The translations under genes were made by a program, and so were the position numbers. The notes below the pieces were generated by a model that did no database searches, was not told the origin of the DNA, and saw nothing but the letters and a program-made list of their open reading frames with translations. 39,520 nt of DNA, from positions 1 to 39,520 of the forward strand of contig CAMNDM010000035.1 of NCBI GenBank assembly GCA_946535435.1, written 5' to 3'. The DNA is from Physcocola sp002396385. GTDB lineage: Bacteria > Bacteroidota > Bacteroidia > Bacteroidales > Paludibacteraceae. Shown here in pieces: positions 7,793 through 15,497 of this stretch (the stretch's first letter is position 1; each line of letters starts with the position of its first letter).

Positions 7793-9835
7793 ATGAACAT
7801 GGAAAACACACTAACTAAATGGATACCAGCCCTTGTTGCCGGCATCTTGACAAGTCCGGCTATGGCCGACAACCCGATATTCCAGACCTACTATTCGCCC
7901 GATCCGGCGCCCGTAGTCATCGACGATACTGTTTTCGTGTATTCGGGAAACGACCAAGGAGGCGATTTTTTCACAATGAACGGGTGGAGGGTGTCCTCGT
8001 CGACCGATATGGTGAATTGGACCGACCGGGGTACCATCATTCTTTCGCACGACGACTTCCCGAACGCAAAGGTAGCGGGCGATTGGGCATCGCAATGCAT
8101 TCGCCGTAACGGAAAATACTACTATTACGTTACCGTAGAGTCGACTATGGGTGGCCGCGCCATTAATGTCGCCGTTGCCGACCGGCCTGAAGGACCTTTT
8201 AAAAATGCGTTGGGGAACAAGCATTTGGCCGGACCCAATTGGGATTACATCGACCCTACCGTATGGATTGACGACGACGGTCAGGCCTACCTTTATTGGG
8301 GTAATCCGAAACTCTACTATGCCAAACTCAACGAAGACATGATCTCGTTCGACGGTCCTATACAGGTAACTAATATGAGTTACGGATTCGCGCCCCCAGG
8401 CGAAGGTTCGAAATATACAGAGGGACCGTGGATTCACAAGCACGGCGGCAAATACTACATGATTTACGCGTCGCACGGTGTACCGGAATCTATCTCATAC
8501 TCGTGGAGCGACCATCCGACAGGTCCGTGGGAATGGAAAGGTGTGATTATGAAGAACGGCCAGAACGGTTCCACCTTCACCAACCACTCGGGCGTTATCG
8601 ACTTCAAAGGGCGCAGTTTCTTCTTCTACCACAACGGGCGCCTGCCTGGTGGGGGCGGCTATACACGCTCTACGGCCGTGGAAGAGTTCTCCTACAACAG
8701 CGACGGCACCATTCCTATGATGGAAATGACCAATCTGGGGGTGGTGAAACCTATACACTACCTCGACCCCTTCAAACGGACAGAAGCAGAGACTAAAGCC
8801 TTCAGCTACGGACTAGAAGCCGCCAAAAACGACAATGTGGGCGTATATATCACGAAAATCCACAACAACGACTATATAAAAGTACGCTGTGTGGACTTTG
8901 GAGTTTACGGTGCTGACTTGTTCACGGCTGCCGTTATTGGCAGAAGCGACGCTATCATTGAAATACGTCTGGACAAGAAAGACGGTGAGCTGATCGGCAC
9001 CTTAGACGTGTCCAAAACGAACGGCAGTTGGAAAGAGTTGGAGTGCGAGGTCGACAACACGATAGGTCGACACGATGTGTTCTTCGTATTCAAAGGACCT
9101 GCCAACACCGAGCTCTTCGACTTCAACTACTGGTTCTTCACCAGCAACGCCACACTGGTTCCTCAAACGCCGTATCTGGCACAAAAACACGCTGTGCCGG
9201 GTAAAATTGAATTTGAAGACTACGACGAGGGCGGACAAAACAGGGCCTACTACGACAACGATACCGAAAACCAAGGTGGCGAATACCGAAACGACCGTGT
9301 CGACATTGTTGCTTGCGACGGGGGCTATGCCGTTGGCTACACCGCCGAGGGCGAATGGCTGGAATACACCGTCGACATCCAGAAAACACAAGCCTACCAG
9401 TTTGAGGCCAAAGTGTCGTGCGGACTGAACACATCGGGCTTCCAACTCTTCCTCGACGACAACGAGATTACAGATATAGTTGAAGTGCCCAACACCCCCG
9501 ACTGGGACACCTATGCCATTGTTAAGGGGAAAACCGGTACGCTCAATGAAGGCGAGCACGTGCTTAAAGTGCTCCTGACCGGCGCCTATGCCAACCTCGA
9601 CTGGCTACGCTTTACCGATGGTACGGAAACCCTTATCACACCGCTTGCCGCACAAAAGAATCCGCGGTATGAAAAAGCCATAGTTTACGATATGGGTGGG
9701 AAACTGGTCGGATACGCCAACCTACATTCAAATGATGACGCCGACTGGGCTTCTCAACTCAGCATCCAACAATTCCCTGCAAACACGTACCTGGTAAAGA
9801 CAAACGGCCGTAGCAGGGTAGTGGTATGCAAATAA
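7793..9835 (+). CDS. GH43-family arabinofuranosidase/xylosidase with CBM6-like modules
   Basis: A 680-residue exported glycoside hydrolase. ATG 7799 (residue 3) is an equally good start; either way the signal peptide ends near SPAMA-D. The GH43 five-bladed propeller spans about 28-330 with the expected catalytic triad: base D37 (SPDPAPVV), pKa modulator D154 (YIDPTVW) and acid E210 (YTEGPW). About 330-455 and 465-607 are beta-sandwich modules, the second clearly CBM6-like (GKIEFEDYDEGG ... GEWLEYTVDI ... NLDWLRF). The last ~55 residues (VYDMGGKLVGY ... FPANTYLVKTNG) resemble a T9SS type-A tail. It should attack arabinoxylan-type side chains; exact specificity is unknown. No susC/susD genes accompany it. 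Confidence 0.88.
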   Translation: MNMENTLTKWIPALVAGILTSPAMADNPIFQTYYSPDPAPVVIDDTVFVYSGNDQGGDFFTMNGWRVSSSTDMVNWTDRGTIILSHDDFPNAKVAGDWASQCIRRNGKYYYYVTVESTMGGRAINVAVADRPEGPFKNALGNKHLAGPNWDYIDPTVWIDDDGQAYLYWGNPKLYYAKLNEDMISFDGPIQVTNMSYGFAPPGEGSKYTEGPWIHKHGGKYYMIYASHGVPESISYSWSDHPTGPWEWKGVIMKNGQNGSTFTNHSGVIDFKGRSFFFYHNGRLPGGGGYTRSTAVEEFSYNSDGTIPMMEMTNLGVVKPIHYLDPFKRTEAETKAFSYGLEAAKNDNVGVYITKIHNNDYIKVRCVDFGVYGADLFTAAVIGRSDAIIEIRLDKKDGELIGTLDVSKTNGSWKELECEVDNTIGRHDVFFVFKGPANTELFDFNYWFFTSNATLVPQTPYLAQKHAVPGKIEFEDYDEGGQNRAYYDNDTENQGGEYRNDRVDIVACDGGYAVGYTAEGEWLEYTVDIQKTQAYQFEAKVSCGLNTSGFQLFLDDNEITDIVEVPNTPDWDTYAIVKGKTGTLNEGEHVLKVLLTGAYANLDWLRFTDGTETLITPLAAQKNPRYEKAIVYDMGGKLVGYANLHSNDDADWASQLSIQQFPANTYLVKTNGRSRVVVCK

Positions 9836-9858
9836 AGACACTCTGAATACTTCATACT

Positions 9859-9905
9859 GAAGAACCGTGTAACAGCGACAACGGTGTGCTGTAATGCGGT
9901 TCTTC
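9859..9905 (+). terminator. Possible terminator after GH43
   Basis: Stem GAAGAACCG/CGGTTCTTC with an inner AACAGC/GCTGTT-like pairing, followed only by TTTGCGT. Placement fits the end of the GH43 transcript, but the T-tract is weak. Confidence 0.4.
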
Positions 9906-9946
9906 TTTGCGTATGCGTCACCATTTCGAAACAGTTTCGCGTTCGT

Positions 9947-9972
9947 TTACCAAAGCAATTTCATTTTGGTAA
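9947..9972. promoter_or_regulatory. 26-bp inverted repeat upstream of the cas10 operon
   Basis: TTACCAAA-N10-TTTGGTAA, perfect 8-bp arms, about 110 bp upstream of the cas10 -7 box. It could be an operator or activator site for the interference operon. The arms differ from the 17743-17986 palindromes although the total length is the same. Confidence 0.4.
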
Positions 9973-10081
9973 CGTGACATCGAATAGCTCCCTTCTTCTG
10001 ACGGGCCAGTTTCGCAGAAAGAAGGAGAAAAACATGCTGTAGAATATAGATATAGAAGCTACAAGATTTATCAGAAAGAGA

Positions 10082-10089
10082 TATATTTG
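10082..10089 (+). promoter_or_regulatory. -7 box TATATTTG of the cas10 operon
   Basis: Exact TAnnTTTG box 26 nt before ATG 10116. The -33 element is not clear. Confidence 0.6.
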
Positions 10090-10115
10090 TATAATGGACA
10101 AAAATACAACATACA

Positions 10116-11732
10116 ATGGCAGATAAATATCTCTATGGGGCCTCCGTGCAAGGCATTCAAAATTTTATATTTCAGACTAACAAACTGAAAGAGATAGTTG
10201 GCGCAAGCGAGTTAGTAGAGGAAATTTGTACGAGCAAGTTTGCTAAATTGTTGGGGAAGAAGGGGTATTATCCCGATTTAACAAAACAATTGGAAGAAGA
10301 CAAAAATTGCATTCTCCACGCAGCAGGCAATATCAAGTACATTTTTGATAGTAAGGAAGATTGTGAAAAAATTGTTCTGGAGTTTCCTAAGTCTATATAC
10401 GAATTTGCCCCAGGCATCACAGTGAGCCAGGCCGTTGTTAAATTGGTAAATAACGATTTTGAACACGCTGTTAATGAATTGGAAAATCGTCTTCGTCTGC
10501 AACGCAACATTCCTATGCGTAGTGCAACTCTTGGCATGATGGGGATTGAAACAAGCAGACAGACTGGACTGCCTGTTGTTTATAGGGAAAGCGAAAATAG
10601 TCATCTTGATGCTGGCACATTTGCTAAATTGCAATATGTATGGGAAACAAAAGATGGGAAACGGATAGCAAAACGACATACCACAAGAAATCTTTGTCAA
10701 AAGGCATTTTATGATGATATAAAAGACGAGCAGATTGCATTTGATATTGAAGAAATTACCCAAAATAACGATTGGATAGCAGTAATCCATGCTGATGGTA
10801 ATGGATTGGGACAAGTGGTCCAAAAAGTTGGTAAAGATCAAAATCTGTTCAAAGAATTCTCAGAAAAGCTAGACAAAGCTACGACTTTATCTGCACGTGA
10901 AGCATTTGAAGCAGTAAAAGTTCTGTTCAATAATTCAAAAAAGAAGTCTGACTTTATCCCAATTCGCCCGATTGTGTTAGGCGGAGATGATTTGACTGTG
11001 ATTTGTCGAGCTGATTTAGCTCTCAATTATGTAACAACCTTCATCTCTAGATTCGAAGAAAATACCCGTAATTTACTGAAAGACAACCAGGGAGTCTCAT
11101 TGCTAAAGAATGTCTTTGAAAACGAATCAGACAAAAGATTAACCGCTTGTGCAGGTATCGCCTACATCAAGTCATCATTCCCATTCTATTATGGCTATAA
11201 CCTTGCCGAAACTCTTTGCTCATTGGCTAAGAAAGATGCCAAGGGTAAACAGGAAATTAAAGACGGCAAGGAACTGCCAAAGTCTTGTCTGATGTTCCAC
11301 AAAGTTCAAGATTCATTTACTAAAGATTGGGATGATATAACCAAACGAGAACTCACACCACAAAACAACATCAGTTTTGAGTTCGGTCCATATTATATAA
11401 AAGAAAAGAAGAGTGAAGATAAATGGTTGATTTCTGAATTAACAGAAAAAGCGAAACAATTAGAAGAAAGTAAGGAAGGCAATGCAGTTAAATCTCATCT
11501 ACGCCGATGGATGTCCTTGCTACATGATAACCCAGAAATGGCAGAACAAAAGTTGTTACGATTGAAATCAATGACTACAATGCGTACATACGTAGAAAAT
11601 GTGACTAAAGGAGAAAGGAGAAAGGTTAAGAATCAAGGAACTGAAGTTGAAAAGATTTTTTATCCTGTTTATGACATTCTTACCATTCATACCATCAATA
11701 CACAAAATACAAGGAGGACAAATAATGAATAA
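10116..11732 (+). CDS. cas10: Cas10, type III CRISPR signature subunit (cyclase-competent, no HD domain)
   Basis: A 538-residue large subunit of the type III effector complex. It starts directly with the first palm-like region (LYGASVQGIQNFIFQTNKLK, then IVGASELVEEI), so the N-terminal HD nuclease usual in Csm1/Cmr2 is missing. The second palm has motif A with D227 (VIHADGNGLG) and an intact GGDD at 289-292 (IVLGGDDLTV), the site that makes cyclic oligoadenylates from ATP. The helical C-terminal domain follows. The complex is thus expected to signal but not to cut ssDNA through Cas10. It heads six genes with overlapping ends, and its stop overlaps the next start by 8 nt. Downstream CARF effectors fit an active cyclase. 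Confidence 0.93.
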   Translation: MADKYLYGASVQGIQNFIFQTNKLKEIVGASELVEEICTSKFAKLLGKKGYYPDLTKQLEEDKNCILHAAGNIKYIFDSKEDCEKIVLEFPKSIYEFAPGITVSQAVVKLVNNDFEHAVNELENRLRLQRNIPMRSATLGMMGIETSRQTGLPVVYRESENSHLDAGTFAKLQYVWETKDGKRIAKRHTTRNLCQKAFYDDIKDEQIAFDIEEITQNNDWIAVIHADGNGLGQVVQKVGKDQNLFKEFSEKLDKATTLSAREAFEAVKVLFNNSKKKSDFIPIRPIVLGGDDLTVICRADLALNYVTTFISRFEENTRNLLKDNQGVSLLKNVFENESDKRLTACAGIAYIKSSFPFYYGYNLAETLCSLAKKDAKGKQEIKDGKELPKSCLMFHKVQDSFTKDWDDITKRELTPQNNISFEFGPYYIKEKKSEDKWLISELTEKAKQLEESKEGNAVKSHLRRWMSLLHDNPEMAEQKLLRLKSMTTMRTYVENVTKGERRKVKNQGTEVEKIFYPVYDILTIHTINTQNTRRTNNE

Positions 11733-12294
11733 GATAAGATATAAGATAGAATTTCACACAGATTGGCATTGCGGTAGCGGCTTGGCAGCCGGGGCTGATG
11801 TGGATGCCTTGGTGGTGAAAGATGAAAAAGGAATGCCATTCGTTCCTGGTAAAACCATTAAAGGATTGGTACGTGAGGCAGTGGAAGAAATTAGGAGTTT
11901 ACAGAATATTAGTCTTGACTCTTCTTTTTTTGAATCTTTTGGTTTCTTTGAAAGAGACAAAAATGAAATAAAAAAGGGCTCAATGTTCTTTGCTAATGCA
12001 GAACTTAAGAAAGAGGAATACGAAGCTATAGTTTCTAACAATGCGTCCCGTTTTATGTATAGGAACGTTGCCAACACAGCTATAGACGAAAATTGTATAG
12101 CAAAGAAGCACAGTCTACGTAAAATACAAGTGGTTGTGCCCTGTTCATTATATGGCGAAATAATAGAAGTTCCAAATGAAATGACAGATGAAATCATTCA
12201 ATCGTTTGGATTTATCAAACGTTTGGGACAAAACCGTAACAGAGGTTTGGGTCGATGTACCATAACAGTAGAAGAGAAGGGAGGTGACAAATGA
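11725..12294 (+). CDS. Csm3-like Cas7 RAMP backbone protein
   Basis: A 189-residue RAMP. The start is ATG 11725, just after AAGGAGGA (11711-11718); the longer frame from 11647 only re-reads cas10. The Cas7 features are in place: GSGLAAGADVDALVV with a likely RNA-cleaving Asp, then MPFVPGKTIKGLVREA, the family's P.IPG.S.KG.hR motif, and the glycine-rich loop GQNRNRGLGRCT near the C-terminus. In type III complexes such subunits form the crRNA-binding filament and cut target RNA at 6-nt spacing. Its end overlaps the next start (ATGA at 12291). Confidence 0.87.
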   Translation: MNKIRYKIEFHTDWHCGSGLAAGADVDALVVKDEKGMPFVPGKTIKGLVREAVEEIRSLQNISLDSSFFESFGFFERDKNEIKKGSMFFANAELKKEEYEAIVSNNASRFMYRNVANTAIDENCIAKKHSLRKIQVVVPCSLYGEIIEVPNEMTDEIIQSFGFIKRLGQNRNRGLGRCTITVEEKGGDK

Positions 12295-13718
12295 AAACAT
12301 TGAAATTCAAATGCACATTGCTTTCTGATGTTATCCTCAACCAAAAAGCTGCAACCGAAGGTCCAAACAAGACTTTGGATTTTATTCCAGGTAGTTGCTT
12401 CTTGGGTATTGTAGCAAGCCAATACGAAAAGTTAGATAAAGATAGTAAAGCTATGGAAATCTTCCATAGCGGAAAGGTTCGTTTTGGTGATGCCCACCCA
12501 TCAAGCGGAAATGTTCGAGGTTTAAAAATTCCTGCTTCAATGTTTTATCCAAAACTTAATAAGCCAAGCGAAGAATTGTATATTCATCACGCTATGTCGA
12601 ATTTGGATGGCGAGGAGATGAAGAAAAAACAGTTGAAACAGTGCCGCGATGGCTTCTACACCTTTGTCAATAATGAAGCAATAAAAATCAAAACGGAGAC
12701 CAATTTTGCCATCAAGTCGGCATACGATAGAGAAAAACGACATTCAAAAGACGAACAAATGTATGGTTATGAGTCGTTGCAAAAAGGATTGACACTCTAT
12801 TTTGAGGTGGAACTAGACAATGAGATTCTTGCCAAAGAGGTAAAGAACGCATTAGTCGGTGAAAAACGTGTTGGACGCTCACGCACTGCACAATATGGCT
12901 TGATTAAGATTGAAGAATTTGATTATGAAGAGGTGAAGAGTTGCAAACCTACAAAAGAGATGGAAACAACGGTTTATGCCGATGGTCGTCTGATTTTCCT
13001 TGATGAGTATGGGTTGCCAACATTCCAGCCTTTGGCAGAACAATTAGGATTACCAAAAGATGCAATAATTCAGTGGGATAAATCTCAAATTCGCACTTTT
13101 CAATACGCACCTTGGAACAACAAACGTCAATGTTTCGATACTGATCGTTGCGGCATTGAGAAAGGAAGTGTTTTCGTTGTAAAAACATCAAGTTGCCCAG
13201 AAAAATCACAATACGTAGGTTTTTATAAAAACGAAGGCTTTGGAAAAGTAATTTACAATCCTGAATTTTTAAATGCTGAGAAAGATGGTAAAGCCAAATG
13301 TATAATTAAAGAAATTAAAGATGACTCTTCGCCGATTGATAAAAAGCCTTTGAATGGTTCGCCAATGTTGGAATATATAAAGAAGCAACAGACATTGGAA
13401 GACAAGGAGAATAGTATTTATAAGGCTGTGAACGTGTGGGTCAAAAAAAATGAGGAGTTTTTCCAAGGCAAAGAAAAATTTGCTTCACAATGGGGTGCGA
13501 TTCGTGGTATTGCGATGGCGACAAAAGAGGATAATCAAATCCAAAAGAATGTTGAAACATACATTTCTCATGGTGTGAAGTCTGAGGACTGGGACGGTAT
13601 TAGACGAAACAGATTGATAGAGTTTATGAACAACTGTAATGATGATAACATCCGAACCGGATTAGTCAACCTTGCCGCAGAAATGGCGAAGAAATGCAGA
13701 AAGGAGGATAAACAATGA
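12291..13718 (+). CDS. csx10: Csx10, Cas5-group RAMP of type III-D
   Basis: A 475-residue protein whose N-terminus (FKCTLLSDVILNQKAATEG, then TLDFIPGSCFLGIVA) is the hallmark of Csx10, the large Cas5-like subunit that defines subtype III-D. The middle holds GEKRVGRSRTAQYGLIKIEE (about 190-209), the RAMP glycine-rich loop as found in this family. Cas5-like subunits bind the 5' handle of the crRNA and cap the complex. The C-terminal half (about 220-475) is less conserved. Start and stop both overlap the neighbouring genes by four nucleotides (ATGA), so it is translationally coupled. Presence of this gene is my main ground for calling the locus III-D-like. Confidence 0.87.
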   Translation: MKTLKFKCTLLSDVILNQKAATEGPNKTLDFIPGSCFLGIVASQYEKLDKDSKAMEIFHSGKVRFGDAHPSSGNVRGLKIPASMFYPKLNKPSEELYIHHAMSNLDGEEMKKKQLKQCRDGFYTFVNNEAIKIKTETNFAIKSAYDREKRHSKDEQMYGYESLQKGLTLYFEVELDNEILAKEVKNALVGEKRVGRSRTAQYGLIKIEEFDYEEVKSCKPTKEMETTVYADGRLIFLDEYGLPTFQPLAEQLGLPKDAIIQWDKSQIRTFQYAPWNNKRQCFDTDRCGIEKGSVFVVKTSSCPEKSQYVGFYKNEGFGKVIYNPEFLNAEKDGKAKCIIKEIKDDSSPIDKKPLNGSPMLEYIKKQQTLEDKENSIYKAVNVWVKKNEEFFQGKEKFASQWGAIRGIAMATKEDNQIQKNVETYISHGVKSEDWDGIRRNRLIEFMNNCNDDNIRTGLVNLAAEMAKKCRKEDKQ

Positions 13719-15103
13719 GTGACAATATAAAATTTTCTGGCTATAGCCATCGTTTTTTAGCACGTATGATTATTGAAGCTAAAACACCATTAGCTGTGGG
13801 ATCTGGTGAAAAAGACATCATGACCGATGCCCTTGTCGCTACCGATGCAAATGGATTGCCATATATCCCCGGCACTGCTATAGCGGGAGTTGTAAGACAC
13901 ATGATTGAAGATGTAAAACCAGATAGTTTCGATATAAATCAGATATTTGGTTTTCAAGAAAAAAAAGATGGCCATGGTTCTGAAATCATTTTTACTGAAG
14001 CCAAAATTCTAAACTCTAAAGGAAAAGTAATTGATGGAATGAACCTTATGGCAAGAGAGGACACATTGCTAAAATATTACGAAGAATTACCTATTCGTCA
14101 GCATGTGTGCATAAATGAGCGTGGAGTGGCAACCAAAGCAGGCAAGTTTGATGAACAAGTGGTGTTTGCGGGCACTCGTTTCTGCTTTGAGTTGGAAATG
14201 GTCGCGAAAAACGAGGATGTCCACAACTTCAACAAGATTTTGGAGCAAGTTCAAAATAAGACTTTTCGTATAGGTGGTGGAACACGATGTGGTTTCGGTG
14301 AAATTGAAGTTGTTAGCCTTAAAACAAAAAGGCTGGACCTAAAAGAAGAAAGCGACCGAAAGGATTATATAAACAAAACTTCTAACCTCTCCGACACTTC
14401 CTTTTGGGACAAGATTGAGGAAGAGAACAAAGATAAAGACACCGAAAAGACAGATACAGAAAGGTGGTATCGCTACGAACTAACCCTGCATCCCGAAGAC
14501 TTTTTCCTTTTCGGCAGCGGCTTCGGCGACGACGAAGCCGATATGACACCCGTTAAAGCTAGAAAGGTGACATGGGACGGAAACACAGGCAAGATAGAGG
14601 AAAACTTCACCTTGATTCCCGCAACTTCTGTAAAAGGAGCACTGGCACACCGTGTCGCTTTCTATTGGAATAAGTTGAACGGACTATATATTGGCAACCC
14701 TGATGCAAAAATTGGATCGGAAAATGAAGCTGTAAAAGAATTGTTCGGCTTCGAGGACGGAACTAAACAAAAAAGAGGAAACCTCTTATTTTCTGACGTT
14801 TTTGAAACTCCTTTACCAGACAAACTCATCAACCATGTTTCAATTGACCGTTTCACAGGCGGGGCCATAGATGGTGCTCTCTTCCAAGAAAAAACGACTT
14901 ATGGTAAAGGGAAGACATTTACATTGACGATTATGGCAAAAAAAGACGTTGTGGACGGCAAAGACAAATTAAAGGAAACGCTAGAAAACGCCATCAACGA
15001 CATCTGCTCAGGTATGCTGCCACTAGGTGGTGGCGTAAACCGTGGCAATGGCATATTTAACGGAAGTTTCACCATTAACGGAGTTCTTTATGAAAGTAAA
15101 TAG
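13715..15103 (+). CDS. Tandem double-RAMP (Cas7-Cas7 fusion)
   Basis: A 462-residue protein made of two Cas7-like RAMP units. Unit 1 (about 1-215) has LAVGSGEKDIMTDALVATD, LPYIPGTAIAGVVRHM and the loop RIGGGTRCGFGEIEV. After an acidic linker rich in K/D/E (around EEENKDKDTEKTDTE), unit 2 (about 245-462) has LFGSGFGDDEADMTPV, LIPATSVKGALAHRV and the loop PLGGGVNRGNGIFNG. Both units keep acidic residues at the cleavage-loop position, so two cutting sites are possible. Fused Cas7 subunits are known in III-D and III-E relatives. The gene overlaps both neighbours. Confidence 0.85.
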   Translation: MSDNIKFSGYSHRFLARMIIEAKTPLAVGSGEKDIMTDALVATDANGLPYIPGTAIAGVVRHMIEDVKPDSFDINQIFGFQEKKDGHGSEIIFTEAKILNSKGKVIDGMNLMAREDTLLKYYEELPIRQHVCINERGVATKAGKFDEQVVFAGTRFCFELEMVAKNEDVHNFNKILEQVQNKTFRIGGGTRCGFGEIEVVSLKTKRLDLKEESDRKDYINKTSNLSDTSFWDKIEEENKDKDTEKTDTERWYRYELTLHPEDFFLFGSGFGDDEADMTPVKARKVTWDGNTGKIEENFTLIPATSVKGALAHRVAFYWNKLNGLYIGNPDAKIGSENEAVKELFGFEDGTKQKRGNLLFSDVFETPLPDKLINHVSIDRFTGGAIDGALFQEKTTYGKGKTFTLTIMAKKDVVDGKDKLKETLENAINDICSGMLPLGGGVNRGNGIFNGSFTINGVLYESK

Positions 15104-15497
15104 TATAGAAAATAACGGTAAATACGTAGGCTACATTTGGAAGAGCAACGAAAAAACGCCAAAAGTATTTAATGGTGATATTTTTGACGAGTCACTGGAT
15201 AACAACGATAATCCATTTATAATAGAGGGCCAACTCTACGACGAAGAGAGAGCTGTTTCTTATAGCATAAAATTTGTGGATGGCGAATACCTTATCAATA
15301 AGTTCGAGGTCAACAGCAACGAACTTGGTGAGTTCGTTATGAAAACATTCTATGCCAACCGTATAAAGGGCCACAAGAAACTCTGCTTCCGACAATATTG
15401 GAGGTCAGAAAAGGACGAGTTTTGTGAGAACATGGAGGTTCTGCAACCCAAAGAATTAGTATTTGTTGGATTTAAAGAAGAGGAGAAAGAAAAATGA
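15090..15497 (+). CDS. TIGR04423-type small type III CRISPR-associated protein
   Basis: A 135-residue protein from ATG 15090, which overlaps the end of the double-RAMP gene by 14 nt; the longer frame from 15042 only re-reads that gene. The pattern GKYVGYIWKSNEKTPKVFNG, then NPFIIEGQLYDEE, HKKLCFRQYWRSEKDEFCENM and a final ELVFVGFKEE matches the Bacteroidota family I know as TIGR04423, found only in type III loci. Its biochemical role is not established to my knowledge; position within the complex operon makes a small structural subunit (Cas11-like) possible, which is inference. It overlaps the next start. Confidence 0.75.
   Translation: MKVNSIENNGKYVGYIWKSNEKTPKVFNGDIFDESLDNNDNPFIIEGQLYDEERAVSYSIKFVDGEYLINKFEVNSNELGEFVMKTFYANRIKGHKKLCFRQYWRSEKDEFCENMEVLQPKELVFVGFKEEEKEK

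Noticed and set aside
7811..9559. Long open frames on both strands across the GH43 gene
   Set aside because: Overlapping shadows of a gene with clear catalytic motifs and a signal peptide.
11647..11724. Upstream start for the Csm3-like gene
   Set aside because: The extra residues re-read the end of cas10, while ATG 11725 has a strong AAGGAGGA site.
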